In this document: positions 7,466-17,323 of the stretch, one piece after another | Layout: every line of letters begins with the position of its first letter | How positions within the stretch are numbered: the stretch's first letter is position 1 | From: an uncultured Bacteroidales bacterium | Lineage (GTDB): Bacteria > Bacteroidota > Bacteroidia > Bacteroidales > Bacteroidaceae | Direction of reading: 5' to 3' | Length of the DNA: 64,000 nt | Assembly (NCBI GenBank): GCA_902776455.1 | Contig: CACYQI010000005.1 | Span: 47,919 to 111,918 of the forward strand | The notes under the pieces: model-generated | What the model saw: only the letters and a program-made list of their open reading frames with translations | Database searches by the model: none | What the model was told of the DNA's origin: nothing | Program-made: the position numbers and the translations under genes

Positions 7466-9508
7466 TTAGTCGGCCATCTGCTCATCGACAGCCTTTATCT
7501 TCTGTACCAAGAGGTTGAGTTCGTCGCGGAGCTTTTCGACCTTCTTGTTCATGGCTTCGACGAGCGAGTTGCCCTTCTTGCTGCCTGCGTTGAGGAAGCC
7601 GATGTTGTTCTCGTAGGTCTTTATCTCGGCGAGCATCCGCTCGTAGGCCCGCTGCATGCGCTGACGCTCGTCGGAGAGCGAGCTGCCTGCGCTTTCCACC
7701 CGCTGCTGCAGGTTCTGGCGGAAGTTGTTGAGGCGGCGCTGGGCCTGGCTTACGCCGTAGGCATCGTAGATCTTATCGCACAGGGCGCGATACTCCTTGT
7801 AGAGCGTCTCCTTGTCGCGGAAGGGCACATGTCCCACCTCGTTCCATTTCTGCTGAAGCTCCTTGACCTTAGAGATGATGTTCTCGCCTTCTGTGGAGGC
7901 TAACTCCTTGAGCTGTGCGATGATGTCGAGCTTCATCTCCTTGTTGGCCTTCTCCTCTGCGCGGACGTCCGCCGTGGCGGCCTGACGTGCCTCGAAGAAG
8001 TGGTCGCAGGCTGCCGTGAAGCGCTTCCACAGCTCCTCGCTGTACTTGCGGGGCACCGTGCCAATCTCCTTCCACTGCTTCTGCAGGTTGATGAGGATGT
8101 CGCCCGTAGAGCGCCAATCGGTGCTGTCCATGAGCGACTCGGCCTTCTCCACCAGTTCCTTCTTCTTGGCAAGGTTGGTGCCCAGCTCTTCCTTCAGGTT
8201 CTTGAAGAAAGTGTTCTTCTTCTCGAAGAAGGCATCGCAGCCCTGGCGGAAGCGCTCGAAGATGGGGGTGTTCATCTTCTGCGGGGCGAAGCCGATGGTC
8301 TTCCACTCCGCTTGCAGTTCCTTTATCTTCTGTGTGATGGCGTCCCAGTCGGCGAAAGTCTTGAGTCCGTCGGTCTCTATGGCCTCAATCTGCTCGCAGA
8401 GAGCGGTCTTCTTCGACAGGTTCTCCTCCTCGCGAGCCTTGATGGCCTCGAAGTGCGCCTGGTGCTTCTTGTTGATGACGGTAGAGGCTTCCTTGAACTT
8501 CGCCCAGATGTCTTCGCGTATCTCCTTGGCTACGGGGCCGGTCTCCTTCCATTCCTGGTGGAGCGCCTGCAGCTGGTTGAAGGCCTGCAGCACGTCGGGG
8601 TTGTCGGCAAGGGCTTCTGCCTGAGCTATGAGACGCATCTTCACCTCAAGGTTCTTGCGGAAGTCGTAGTCGCGAAGCTCGTGGCCGAGCTTGAGAAGGT
8701 CGTAGAACTGCTCGACGTAGAGCTGGTAGTTCTTCCACAGCTCGGTGGCGCGCTCAGCCGGAACAGCCTTGATTTCCTTCCACTCCGCCTGCAGCGACTT
8801 GAACTCGTCGAAGTTCTTGTTAGCTTCCTCGGGCGTGGAAGCAAGTTGCTGGATGCGTTCCAATATCTCGAGCTTGCGCTTCAGGTTGTCCTGCTTCTGC
8901 TGCTCCATGGCCTCCTGAATGGCGGCGCGGCGCTCGCGGATGGTCTGCATGGCTGCACGGAAGGCAGGCTCCGCCGCATCAACCTCCGGCATGAACTTGT
9001 CCTCCTCGCCGCCTGCCTCGACAAACGCACGGAAGGCTTCCTGCACCTCAGCATTGTGGAATTTGTAGAAGAGCTGCTTCAGGAGGTTAAGCTCCGTCTT
9101 GTCGCCCGGCTCGTCGCTCTCGGCGATTTCCCGGACGCGGGCAACCACCTCTTCCTTCGTTTGGAAGGTCTGCTGCACGATCTGCTGCTCGGCCTCCGTC
9201 ATCTCCTCAGGCTCTTCGGCCTCAGGTTGCTCGACCTTAGGCTCCTCAGCCACAGGTTGTTCGGCCACAGGCACTTCGGCCTTCGGCTCCTCAGCCACAG
9301 GTTGTTCGGCCACAGGAACTTCGGCCTTCGGCTCCTCGGCTGCAGGTTGTTCGGCCACAGGCACTTCGGCCTTCGGCTCCTCGGCTGCGGGCTGTTCGGC
9401 CACAGGCTGCTCGGTTGCGCTTTCTGCCACGGGTTCTGTCACTTGCTCGTTTGTAATCTCAGAAGACTGCTCAAGGGCAGTAGTCTCATTCGTCTCTAAA
9501 GAGTCCAT
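7466..9508 (-). CDS. DUF349 repeat protein
   Basis: A 680-residue, charged, helical cytoplasmic protein. Residues about 25-110 are a low-complexity tail of near-identical 14-residue units (VAEQPVAEEPKAEV). The rest contains five DUF349 repeats, each recognisable by LQxxWKEIGxVP followed by an aromatic, acidic helix (for example ELQAEWKTIGFAPQKMNTPI, LQKQWKEIGTVPRKYSEELW and LQQKWNEVGHVPFRDKETLY). The C-terminus (about 600-680) is a predicted coiled coil. DUF349 proteins are widespread in Bacteroidota and Actinobacteria; no biochemical function is established to my knowledge. It is monocistronic by position: a terminator precedes it and repeats follow it. Confidence 0.85.
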   Translation of the reverse strand: MDSLETNETTALEQSSEITNEQVTEPVAESATEQPVAEQPAAEEPKAEVPVAEQPAAEEPKAEVPVAEQPVAEEPKAEVPVAEQPVAEEPKVEQPEAEEPEEMTEAEQQIVQQTFQTKEEVVARVREIAESDEPGDKTELNLLKQLFYKFHNAEVQEAFRAFVEAGGEEDKFMPEVDAAEPAFRAAMQTIRERRAAIQEAMEQQKQDNLKRKLEILERIQQLASTPEEANKNFDEFKSLQAEWKEIKAVPAERATELWKNYQLYVEQFYDLLKLGHELRDYDFRKNLEVKMRLIAQAEALADNPDVLQAFNQLQALHQEWKETGPVAKEIREDIWAKFKEASTVINKKHQAHFEAIKAREEENLSKKTALCEQIEAIETDGLKTFADWDAITQKIKELQAEWKTIGFAPQKMNTPIFERFRQGCDAFFEKKNTFFKNLKEELGTNLAKKKELVEKAESLMDSTDWRSTGDILINLQKQWKEIGTVPRKYSEELWKRFTAACDHFFEARQAATADVRAEEKANKEMKLDIIAQLKELASTEGENIISKVKELQQKWNEVGHVPFRDKETLYKEYRALCDKIYDAYGVSQAQRRLNNFRQNLQQRVESAGSSLSDERQRMQRAYERMLAEIKTYENNIGFLNAGSKKGNSLVEAMNKKVEKLRDELNLLVQKIKAVDEQMAD

Positions 9509-9557
9509 CGTTGTGTATTTGTGTTTGTTAAAAAGCTATAGTGGGGACAAAGTTCGC

Positions 9558-9589
9558 AAAAAAAGCCCTAACCTGCAAGGAAAGGGCTT
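9558..9589 (-). terminator. rho-independent terminator after corA
   Basis: On the minus strand AAGCCCT and AGGGCTT arms enclose a 13-base loop and are followed by seven T residues (9558-9564). It lies 64 bases after the corA stop codon and before the DUF349 gene. A T-run on the plus side as well makes it formally bidirectional. Confidence 0.75.
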
Positions 9590-9652
9590 GTTTTTTTTAT
9601 CTGTTAATTGAAAAACATCTTTGAATTGTGAATTATGAATTGTGAATTGAGG

Positions 9653-10579
9653 CTAAATCCACGTTTTGCGCTTGAAATACCACATGAAGAGCACGGTGAC
9701 GCCAACGGAGAGGAACATGGCAAGCGGGAAGCCCCAAGTGGCATGCTCCATGCCGTTCACGAGGTTCATGCCGAAGAGGCTGGCAATGAGCGTCGGGAAC
9801 ATCAGGATAATGCTGATGCTCGTCAGCATTTTCATCACCGAACTCATGTTGTTGTTGATGATGTTGGCGTAGGTGTCCATCGTGGAATCAAGGATGTTGG
9901 CGTAGATGTTGGTAGTCTCGCGGGCCTGACTCATCTCGATGCCCACGTCCTCAATCATGTCGGCATCAAGTTCGTCGATAGGGAGCTTGAACTTCAGCTT
10001 CGAGAGGAGATTCTCGTTGCCGCGGATGGAAGTGACGAAGTAGGTGAGGCTGTCCTGCAGTCGGCTCAGCGAGATGAGGTCGGCATTGCTGACGTTGCGG
10101 TCGAGGTGCTGCTTGGCCTGGTCGATGCGCGTGCTGATTTGCTTGAGCCTTTTCAAGTACCAGACGGCGCAACAAAGGAAGAGGCGGAAGATCATGTCAA
10201 CGGAATCGACGAAGCCAAGGCCGCGTTTCTGCTGGTAGGAGACGAAGTCTATCATCATGTTCGTCTCGAAGTTGCAGACCGTGATGAGCACGTCGCCCTT
10301 CATGATGATACCGAGCGGAATCGTGGTATAAGGGGTTCGGCTCTTCGTCTCCTTCACGTAGGGAATACGCAGGATGATGAGCACCCAGCCCTCATCAATG
10401 TCGTAGCGGGCACGTTCGTCCGTATCGGCAATGTCGCTAATGTAGTAGTCGGGAATGTGGAGCGTTTGCTCCAGGAAGTTGACGTCTTCTTCAGTCGGGC
10501 AAGTCACTTGCACCCAGCAGCCAGGCCGCCATTCTTCAATGGTACGCAGACCATTCGAAGTGTTCCAGTATGTTCGCAT
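9653..10579 (-). CDS. corA: CorA-family magnesium/divalent cation transporter
   Basis: A 308-residue protein with a long acidic cytoplasmic N-terminal domain and two C-terminal membrane helices (about 245-265 and 280-300). The signature GMN motif lies at the end of the first helix (FPTLIASLFGMNLVNGMEHA), and the positively charged RKT near the C-terminus is typical of the pore mouth. The protein forms inner-membrane pentamers for Mg2+ (or Co2+/Ni2+) uptake. The GMN loop is GMNLVNGME where the E. coli protein has GMNFEFMPE. A relative of ZntB is possible but less likely given the intact GMN and the Bacteroidota context. The two tRNA-Gln genes lie upstream in the same orientation. Confidence 0.88.
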   Translation of the reverse strand: MRTYWNTSNGLRTIEEWRPGCWVQVTCPTEEDVNFLEQTLHIPDYYISDIADTDERARYDIDEGWVLIILRIPYVKETKSRTPYTTIPLGIIMKGDVLITVCNFETNMMIDFVSYQQKRGLGFVDSVDMIFRLFLCCAVWYLKRLKQISTRIDQAKQHLDRNVSNADLISLSRLQDSLTYFVTSIRGNENLLSKLKFKLPIDELDADMIEDVGIEMSQARETTNIYANILDSTMDTYANIINNNMSSVMKMLTSISIILMFPTLIASLFGMNLVNGMEHATWGFPLAMFLSVGVTVLFMWYFKRKTWI

Positions 10580-10750
10580 CGTTTGGGTTCCTCCTCTTGT
10601 TTAGATTGGGGTACATGCACATAAGTCCTCGGCTCCTCTTGGGAGTTTGTGCATGCCGCGATGCTTACTCCGGAGCGCTAAGAATTGTAATTATCCGCGT
10701 GATAGTCGTCCATTGTATATATGAAAAGCTTTGTTTCTGATTGATTAGTG

Positions 10751-10821
10751 TTGGGCTACCCGGACTCGAACCAGGAAAGGCAGGACCAGAATCTGCAGTG
10801 TTACCATTACACCATAGCCCA
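10751..10821 (-). tRNA. tRNA-Gln (anticodon CTG), copy 1
   Basis: The minus-strand sequence folds as a cloverleaf: acceptor TGGGCTA/TAGCCCA, D stem GTGT/ACAC, anticodon loop TTCTGGT giving anticodon CTG (reads CAG), T arm with the GGTTCGAGTCC box. The discriminator base is A and no CCA is encoded. The base pair next to the anticodon loop is an A-C mismatch. Confidence 0.93.
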
Positions 10822-10839
10822 ATAAAATAAGTTTCTCTG

Positions 10840-10910
10840 TTGGGCTACCCGGACTCGAACCAGGAAAGGCAGGACCAGAATCTGCAGTGTTACCATTACA
10901 CCATAGCCCA
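10840..10910 (-). tRNA. tRNA-Gln (anticodon CTG), copy 2
   Basis: Identical over its full length to the copy at 10751-10821, separated from it by 18 bases. It is first in the transcript, behind the -7 box at 10944-10951. The pair looks like a recent tandem duplication kept for gene dosage. Confidence 0.93.
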
Positions 10911-10943
10911 ATCTTGAAATGCCACGTTTGACATTTGCGGCTG

Positions 10944-10951
10944 CAAAGTTA
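10944..10951 (-). promoter_or_regulatory. promoter -7 box for the tRNA-Gln pair
   Basis: Minus-strand TAACTTTG followed by CAGC matches TAnnTTTG. It lies 33 bases before the first tRNA-Gln, a normal leader length for a tRNA transcript. Confidence 0.65.
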
Positions 10952-11066
10952 CGTTTTTTTTTAGAACTGACAAAGGTTTCGGCCAAAAAAACTTAAATAA
11001 TTCTCATTTCTGTGTCCTTCTGCCGTTATTTTCAACTTTCAACTTTCAACTTTCAACTTTTATTCG

Positions 11067-11074
11067 TACCTTTG
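11067..11074 (+). promoter_or_regulatory. promoter -7 box for rsfS-ftsH-cdsA
   Basis: TACCTTTG followed by CACG, a perfect TAnnTTTG box 43 bases upstream of the rsfS start. It is directly preceded by four copies of the short repeat CAACTTT (11033-11061). Confidence 0.7.
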
Positions 11075-11117
11075 CACGCGCTTTGATACGCCTGAACATT
11101 TATCTATATATAAGCGA

Positions 11118-11480
11118 ATGAAGAAAGAGAAGGACGTGCTGGTCGAGGCCGTTGTGGCCGGACTGCAAGACAAGAAGGGGCGCGACATCGTAGTCTGCGA
11201 CCTCACGAACATACCCGATGCCGTTTGCCGCTACTTTGTCATCTGCTCGGGCGGTTCGCCTCTGCAGATTCAAGCCCTTGCCCATTCGGTGGGCGATGTG
11301 TGCCGCGAGAAGGCTGCCGCCAAGCCGTTGGCCGTGGACGGGCTGCGGGGGTCTGTCTGGGTGGCGATGGACTATGCCGACGTCATCGTACACATCTTCC
11401 TGCCGGAACTGCGCGCGTTCTACGATATCGAACACCTCTGGGCCGATGCCGACCTTCGACAAATTCCTAATCTCGACTGA
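11118..11480 (+). CDS. rsfS: ribosome silencing factor RsfS
   Basis: A 120-residue protein of typical RsfS length. Family features are DIVVCDLTNIPDAVCRYFVICSG at residues about 22-44, SVGDVCREK, and the C-terminal WVAMDYADVIVHIFLPELRAFYDIEHLW (about 75-103), which includes the conserved D-Y-x-D-V-I-V-H-x-F motif. RsfS binds ribosomal protein L14 and blocks subunit joining during starvation. It is first in a plus-strand operon; ftsH starts 3 bases after its stop codon. In Bacteroidales this rsfS-ftsH-cdsA order is common. Confidence 0.93.
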   Translation: MKKEKDVLVEAVVAGLQDKKGRDIVVCDLTNIPDAVCRYFVICSGGSPLQIQALAHSVGDVCREKAAAKPLAVDGLRGSVWVAMDYADVIVHIFLPELRAFYDIEHLWADADLRQIPNLD

Positions 11481-11483
11481 CTT

Positions 11484-13457
11484 ATGAGCAACGACAAAAG
11501 CAAGAAGAACAAGAAACGCAGGCCGCAGCCGAGCCTGACCTGGTTATATCTGGTCATAGCCATCACGTTGGGCTACATGCTGATGAGCGGGGACAATACG
11601 CTCCTTTCAGGCCCTTCCTCGCGCAACGCCACTTACAGCGAGTTCAAGAGCTACGTGGAGCAGGGCTATGCTTCGCGCATCATCGTCAACAAGAAGGAAG
11701 GCTCGCTCGAGATGTACGTGGAGCCGAGCCACATACGCGATGTCTTTAAGGGACAGAAGGTTGACAGCGGAACGAGGCCCTACGTGGTGGTTCAGTTTCC
11801 TTCTGCCGACAAGCTGGAGGACTTCGTCAGCGAGCAGCAGGCACAAGAGCATTTCTCCGGCGAGATAGAGTACCGTCAGGGCGACGACGGCTTCATGCAT
11901 TTCTTCTGGAGCTTCGGGCCGCTCATTCTCATAGCCTTCTTCTGGATATATCTCATGCGCGGCATGGGCCGGATGGGCGGCGGCGAGGGCGGGCCGATGG
12001 GCATCTTCAATGTGGGTAAGAGCCGCGCAAAGCTCGTGGAGAAGGACGAGGAGAACAAGGTGACGTTTGCAGACGTGGCCGGACAGGCGGGCGCAAAGCT
12101 CGAGGTGCAGGAAATAGTGGAGTTCCTCAAGAACCCTACCCGCTACACCGAACTGGGAGGCAAGATACCCAAGGGCGCCCTGCTTGTGGGGCCTCCGGGA
12201 ACGGGTAAGACGCTGCTTGCCAAAGCCGTGGCAGGCGAGGCCGACGTGCCGTTCTTCAGCATGTCGGGCAGCGATTTCGTGGAGATGTTCGTGGGCGTCG
12301 GTGCCAGTCGTGTGCGCGACCTCTTCCGCCAGGCCAAGGAGAAGGCGCCATGCATCATCTTCATCGACGAAATCGACGCGGTGGGACGTGCCCGCAGCCG
12401 TGGTGTGCAGATGGGAGCCAACGACGAGCGCGAGAGCACCCTCAACCAGCTCCTGACCGAAATGGACGGCTTTGGCACGAACAGCGGCGTCATCATCATG
12501 GCTGCCACCAACCGTGCCGACATCCTGGACAAGGCCTTGCTGCGTGCCGGACGCTTCGACAGACAGATACACGTCGAGCTGCCCGACGTCAACGAGCGTA
12601 AGGAGATTTTCCAAGTTCACTTGAAGCCCATCAAGACCGACACGTCGCTCGACATCGATTTCCTTGCCCGTCAGACGCCTGGCTTCAGCGGTGCCGACAT
12701 CGCCAACGTATGCAACGAGGCGGCCCTCATTGCTGCGCGAAACGGAAAGAAGGCTGTTGACAAGGACGACTTCCTGGCTGCCGTGGATCGCATCATAGGC
12801 GGTCTGGAGAAGAAGAACAAGGTGATGACGGCCGAGGAGAAGCGCACCATCGCTCTCCACGAGGCTGGTCACGCCACCATCAGCTGGCTGTTGCAGTACG
12901 CCAACCCCCTCGTTAAGGTGACCATTGTGCCGCGTGGCCGTGCCCTGGGTGCTGCCTGGTATCTGCCCGAAGAGCGACAGATAACGACGCGCGAGCAGAT
13001 GCTCGACGAGATGTGTGCCACGCTGGGCGGACGTGCTGCCGAGGAACTCTTCTGCGGGCAGATAAGCAGCGGCGCGATGAACGACTTGGAGCGCGTCACG
13101 AAGCAGGCTTACAGCATGATAACCTACATGGGCATGAGCGACAAACTGCCCAATCTCTGCTACTACGACAACCAGGAATACGGCTTCCAGCGCCCGTACT
13201 CCGAAGCCACGGCACAGCTCATCGACGAGGAGACAAAGGCTATGATTGCCGAGCAGTACGCTCGTGCGAAGGACATCCTCTCGAAGAATGCCGAAGGCCA
13301 TGCGGCGCTTGCACAGTTGCTCGTGGAGCGCGAGGTCATCTTCGCCGAGGACGTGGAGCGCATCTTCGGCCCGCGTCCCTGGACAAGCCGCAGCGAAGAG
13401 CTGCTGACAGACAATGCCAAGAGCGAAGAGCCTGACAATAAAGAGATAACGACATAA
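11484..13457 (+). CDS. ftsH: ATP-dependent zinc metalloprotease FtsH
   Basis: A 657-residue inner-membrane AAA+ protease. Membrane helices lie at about 16-35 and 137-159 with the small extracytoplasmic domain between them. Walker A is GPPGTGKT at 236-243, Walker B is [11 protein letters not shown], and the second region of homology is [21 protein letters not shown]. The zinc site HEAGH occupies 459-463, and the third ligand should be the acidic residue in the [10 protein letters not shown] segment. All catalytic residues are intact. The protein degrades misassembled membrane proteins and short-lived regulators. cdsA follows 10 bases after its stop. Confidence 0.96.
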   Translation: MSNDKSKKNKKRRPQPSLTWLYLVIAITLGYMLMSGDNTLLSGPSSRNATYSEFKSYVEQGYASRIIVNKKEGSLEMYVEPSHIRDVFKGQKVDSGTRPYVVVQFPSADKLEDFVSEQQAQEHFSGEIEYRQGDDGFMHFFWSFGPLILIAFFWIYLMRGMGRMGGGEGGPMGIFNVGKSRAKLVEKDEENKVTFADVAGQAGAKLEVQEIVEFLKNPTRYTELGGKIPKGALLVGPPGTGKTLLAKAVAGEADVPFFSMSGSDFVEMFVGVGASRVRDLFRQAKEKAPCIIFIDEIDAVGRARSRGVQMGANDERESTLNQLLTEMDGFGTNSGVIIMAATNRADILDKALLRAGRFDRQIHVELPDVNERKEIFQVHLKPIKTDTSLDIDFLARQTPGFSGADIANVCNEAALIAARNGKKAVDKDDFLAAVDRIIGGLEKKNKVMTAEEKRTIALHEAGHATISWLLQYANPLVKVTIVPRGRALGAAWYLPEERQITTREQMLDEMCATLGGRAAEELFCGQISSGAMNDLERVTKQAYSMITYMGMSDKLPNLCYYDNQEYGFQRPYSEATAQLIDEETKAMIAEQYARAKDILSKNAEGHAALAQLLVEREVIFAEDVERIFGPRPWTSRSEELLTDNAKSEEPDNKEITT

Positions 13458-13467
13458 AGGAAAGAAC

Positions 13468-14322
13468 ATGCATAACCTCATCATCCGCACTTTGACGGGT
13501 GCCGTCTATGTACTGCTGCTCGTGGGTTGCACGTGCTACAGCCCTGTCAGTGCCTTCTTCTTCTTTGCCATCGTAGCCGCAGCCACGCTGTGGGAGTTTT
13601 CTACGGTGATGAATGCGCACTACGGTGCCTCCATGCCTCGCTCCATCAATGCAATGGCGGGAGTGGTCTTTGTGGCAGCCGTATGGCTCAGCGCCATTGC
13701 AAGCCCGCAGACGGCCCAGATGTTTTCGCTCTACGGACTCCTTATTATATATATTATGGTAAGCGCGCTCTATCGTCGCACTCCCGAGCCGCTGAAGGAC
13801 TGGGCGCTCTGCTTTGCCTCGCAGATGTACATCGCCTTGCCCTTTTCCCTGCTGCCCCTGCTCAGCATCGTCTATGACGCAAACACCGGTGCAATGGCCT
13901 ACAACTGGATTTATCCCCTTGCCCTTTTCATCTTCATTTGGGTGAACGACACCTTTGCCTACCTCTGCGGATGGTCGTTGCACAAGTTCTTTCCGGCCAA
14001 GCTCTTCCCCCGCATCTCGCCCAAGAAGTCGTGGGTGGGCAGCATCGGCGGCGCGCTTTTCACCCTTGCCGCTTCGGTAGTGGTCTGGTGGTGGCAGCCC
14101 GAGACGATGCCCTTGCTGCGTTGGCTCGGCTTTGCGCTGACCGTCGTAGTCTTCGGCACGTGGGGCGACCTGGTGGAGAGCCTCATCAAGCGTCAGCTGG
14201 GCATCAAGGACAGCGGCAACGTCCTTCCCGGCCACGGCGGCTTGCTCGACCGCTTCGACAGCGCCCTGCTCGCCATCCCGGCATCGGTCGTCTATTTCAT
14301 CCTGGCTAACCCCTTCTTCTGA
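13468..14322 (+). CDS. cdsA: phosphatidate cytidylyltransferase
   Basis: A 284-residue polytopic membrane protein. The CDP-diglyceride synthetase signature is complete near the C-terminus: SLIKRQLGIKDSGNVLPGHG with GLLDRFDSALLAIP following (residues about 230-265). It converts phosphatidic acid and CTP to CDP-diacylglycerol, the branch point for phosphatidylethanolamine and phosphatidylglycerol. It is last in the rsfS-ftsH-cdsA operon. A repeat element starts within 15 bases of the stop codon. Confidence 0.94.
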   Translation: MHNLIIRTLTGAVYVLLLVGCTCYSPVSAFFFFAIVAAATLWEFSTVMNAHYGASMPRSINAMAGVVFVAAVWLSAIASPQTAQMFSLYGLLIIYIMVSALYRRTPEPLKDWALCFASQMYIALPFSLLPLLSIVYDANTGAMAYNWIYPLALFIFIWVNDTFAYLCGWSLHKFFPAKLFPRISPKKSWVGSIGGALFTLAASVVVWWWQPETMPLLRWLGFALTVVVFGTWGDLVESLIKRQLGIKDSGNVLPGHGGLLDRFDSALLAIPASVVYFILANPFF

Positions 14323-14835
14323 GAACTTCCAGAGGCCGACTTTCGACCTTCATCAGCAGTCTTATAAGCCCACTATAGGCCGCCTTTCGAGCCTCATCCA
14401 AAGGGATGTCGAAGAGTCGGCCCGTAGGGGGGTGTTTCACGCAACGTGCAGTGTAGGCTTACGCTCCACGGAGCATCGGGCTGCACTCCACGGAGCATCG
14501 GCTTACGCTCCACGGAGCACAGGCGAGAGGGTACGGATATGAGCGGGAAGGGAAGCACGCTTCCTCTCCCCTCCCCTCGAAGGGGAGGGGTAGGGGGTGG
14601 GGTAGCCAAGTTGCTTGTATTCATTGAGTCACAGACCCCACCCCTAACCCCTCCCCTTGGAGGGGAGGGGAACCGCGGCTCACACTCCACGGAGGATCTG
14701 CTCACGCTCCACGGAGCATCGGGCTACGCTCCACGTTGCATCGGCCGACACAGCGTGCTGTGTAAAACCGCCCCTCTCGTCTGTGGCCTTTCGCCCCTTT
14801 GGTGCTTATATAGCAGACCCTAATAGAAACGAATG
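14323..14835. repeat. intergenic repeat field B
   Basis: It holds a 110-base element at 14335-14450 that is nearly repeated at 16095-16210 (shared core TTTCGACCTTCATC...AAGCCCACTA...CATCCAAAGGGATGTC), then CTCCACGGAGCATCGG units at about 14455-14520 and 14685-14745, and two facing copies of the CCCCTCCCC...GGGGAGGGG element at about 14565-14610 and 14635-14675. A degenerate end of the composite element lies at 14775-14825 (CGTCTGTGGCCTTTCG). No gene is seen. Confidence 0.75.
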
Positions 14836-14863
14836 AAGGGCATTGCCTCACGGCAACGCCCTT
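14836..14863 (-). terminator. hairpin terminator downstream of rpsP
   Basis: AAGGGC-A-TTGCC and GGCAA-C-GCCCTT arms with a 4-base loop make a strong stem. It lies about 130 bases after the rpsP stop. The T-tract on the minus strand is broken (CATTCGTTTC), so termination is likely but not certain. Confidence 0.55.
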
Positions 14864-14993
14864 GCATTTCTTGCGCTCTTTTCGCACCAGGGAAAAGCTC
14901 AGACAAGTCTGGCTTCTGTCGTCTGGCTCAGCGAAGCGGGCGCGTTTGGTTGGTTGGAAAAAGTCTAATTGAAATAATGGTTTGTGATTGATT

Positions 14994-15572
14994 TTAAGCC
15001 TCTGCGGGAGTTTCTACTGTTTCACCCTCAGTAGCTTGGGGAGCCTCTGCGGCTTCCTCAGCAGCCTCTTCTGCCTTAGCAGCAGCTTCAGCTTCAGCCT
15101 TGGCAAGTGCCTCGGCAGCCTTCTTCTCAGCTACTTTCTTCGCAATCTCTTCGCTGACCTTCTTCTCAGCCTTCATTCGTTCTGCCTCGGCAGCCTTCTT
15201 GTCGGCTTCGTTCTTAGCGACCAGCTTGTTCAGGCCATTCTTCTTGTCAGCCTTCCAAGCATCGAATTTTGCCTGGCATGCTGCTTCGTCGAATGCACCC
15301 TTCTTAACGCCTCCGCGCAGGTGCTTCATAAGATAAACGCCTTCGTCGGAGAGGATGTTACGAACCGTGTCGGTGGGCTGTGCGCCACACTCTACCCAAT
15401 ACAGGGCACGATCGAATTTCAAATCTACAGTGGCAGGATTGGTGTTCGGGTTGTACGTGCCAATCTTCTCTGTAAACTTACCGTCACGCGGTGCTCTTAC
15501 ATCAGCGATTACGATGCTGTAGAAGGCATAGCCTTTACGGCCGTGACGCTGCAATCTGATTTTTGTTGCCAT
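14994..15572 (-). CDS. rpsP: 30S ribosomal protein S16 with long C-terminal extension
   Basis: Residues 1-85 are a standard S16 ([31 protein letters not shown]...KIGTYNPN). The protein continues to 192 residues with an alanine/glutamate/lysine-rich helical tail ([20 protein letters not shown] and further). S16 is normally about 80-90 residues; long charged tails are usual in Bacteroidota, so this is a lineage trait rather than a fusion to a known domain. Function: assembly and stability of the 30S 5' domain. Transcribed alone from a TACCTTTG box. Confidence 0.95.
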   Translation of the reverse strand: MATKIRLQRHGRKGYAFYSIVIADVRAPRDGKFTEKIGTYNPNTNPATVDLKFDRALYWVECGAQPTDTVRNILSDEGVYLMKHLRGGVKKGAFDEAACQAKFDAWKADKKNGLNKLVAKNEADKKAAEAERMKAEKKVSEEIAKKVAEKKAAEALAKAEAEAAAKAEEAAEEAAEAPQATEGETVETPAEA

Positions 15573-17323
15573 AATTTTAATTAAACTTTTAATATAGGTT
15601 TGAAATGTGCCATTAACTCGTAATGGCGGCGCAAAGGTACGACAAAAAGTGAAAAGTGAAAAGTGAAAAGTAAAAAATTATTTGCTATCTTGTTGTTTTT
15701 TGTGCTTTTCGCGCCACGAACACGCTGTTTGTCCACGCCCTTCTCGTGTTTTCTGGGGTTCTGAGCATCGAAGCAAGGGGTCGGTCCTCGTTTTGTGATA
15801 TCTTCAGAACACCGAGGGAAAAAGATTTTCTGTTGTCTGTTTGATAAGCACCGAACCAAAGGTCGATGCAAGTCAAGGCGCGAAAGAACACAGACGGGAG
15901 TGTAAACCCCGGGCAAGGAACATGTCAGTAAAAAGAAGCCCCGACGGGGAGACAGAACATCCAATTGGTTAGGGAACAGCATATTGTGAGTTCTGTCGCC
16001 CCGTCGGGGCTTCTTTTATTGTCGCAATCCTACCGGGGGCTTGCGCCCCCGTCTGTGGTCTGTCGTCTCTTCGAGACTAATGGTAATCTCCCATGAGCTG
16101 CTTTTCGACCCTCATCAGCAGTCTTACAAGCCCACTACAGGCCGCCTTTCGACCTTCATCCAAAGGGATGTCGGAGAGCCGGCCCGTGAGGGGGGTGTTT
16201 CACACAACGTGCTGTGTGGGCTTACGCTTGCTGGAGCATCGGCTTACGCTCCACGGAGCATCGGCCGACACAGCAGCAAGCGTAAAAGAAGGGGCTTGCA
16301 GGGAGGTCTTCCCTCCGAGTGGAGGGGAGCCGCGGGTAGGCTTCCTTCCCCCTCCCCTCGCAGGGGAGGGGTCAGGGGTGGGGTAGCAGTCTTCGCTTTT
16401 CTCCTTTGAATTCTTGAAATGACTCCCCACCCCCACCCCCTCCCCTTCGAGGGGAGGGGAGCCGCGTAGCTTGTCATTTTGTCAAAACATTTCGCAACGG
16501 CACGCGTTTTAAGGCACTTTTTTTGTCGCTGTGGCACTTTGGAGCCTAAAACGCAAGAAATGGGCTTAAATCGAATCGCACTTGATAATCAGTCTGTTAC
16601 AAAGCAGGATTTTTGCGTCCTCTGTTAAGGAAGTGTCACCGGAGCGTGCTTTCATGTCAAACAAAGCAGGGTTTTTCATAAAAAACGCCACGAAGTGATG
16701 AATGATTCCACGTGGAGGAAAAGTCGATGCTCCGTGGAGTGTTGGCCTACACTCCACGGAGCATCGATTCGCGCCCCCAGCCGCATCCCCGGAAGCCCCT
16801 GCCTTTTCGCTTGTTTTTTGTCAAGATTTTTATTTGTTATCATTGCAGTCCGCTAAATAAGCACCGAAGGTGCGAAAGACCACAGACGGGGGTGTAACCC
16901 CCGGGACAAGTGCATCAACAAAACAAAAGCTCCGAAGGAGCGGCAGAATATCCAACTTGTTTAATTTCAACTTGCATCTGTTTCTGTCGCCCCCTCGGGG
17001 CTTCTTTTGTTGTCGCACTACAACCGGGGGCTTGCGCCCCCGTCTGTGGTCTTTCGTCTCTTCGAGACTTAAGATAGGCCCCCATGAACAGCTTTTCGTC
17101 AGGAAAGCCGAATAATAGGCGCATAAGTAGAGGTGCTCTGAATTTTCCCCTGACAACAATAATTTTCCATAGCAGCCCATGCCCGAGGACATTCCTCCCC
17201 TTTAACTATCCTTCAAGGTAGAAGAGCATTCTCCCTTCCCCTCCCCTACAAGGGGAGGGGTTAGGGGTGGGGTCTGTTTCCCTCCCTTCCAAAGGTGTTA
17301 GCGTTTAGGGGTGGGGTCTGTCC
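15573..17323. repeat. 1.75-kb intergenic repeat field C
   Basis: No gene is seen in this gap between the divergent flanks rpsP and the OPT transporter. Contents in order: GTGAAAA-type short repeats at 15648-15675; a composite element copy (about 15855-16085) with inverted ACAGACGGGGG/CCCCCGTCTGT ends; the 110-base element at 16095-16210; CTCCACGGAGCAT units at 16225-16275; two CCCCTCCCC-type elements at about 16345-16385 and 16420-16460; a 130-base element at about 16535-16670 also found near 27.3 and 48.7 kb; more CTCCACGGAGCAT units at 16705-16770; a second composite copy in reverse (about 16860-17165); and CCCCTCCCC-type elements at 17235-17275. Confidence 0.75.
15632..15639 (-). promoter_or_regulatory. 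promoter -7 box for rpsP
   Basis: Minus-strand TACCTTTG followed by CG, a perfect TAnnTTTG match 60 bases upstream of the rpsP start codon. Confidence 0.65.

Noticed and set aside
14775-14835. Fifth full copy of the composite element
   Set aside because: Only one end (CGTCTGTGGCCTTTCG and a short flank) is recognisable, so I treat it as a fragment.
16700-16730. Possible parS-like site (TTCCACGTGGAGGAA)
   Set aside because: Only the CACGTGG core agrees with parS, the site belongs to the CTCCACGGAG repeat and it is 10 kb from parB.
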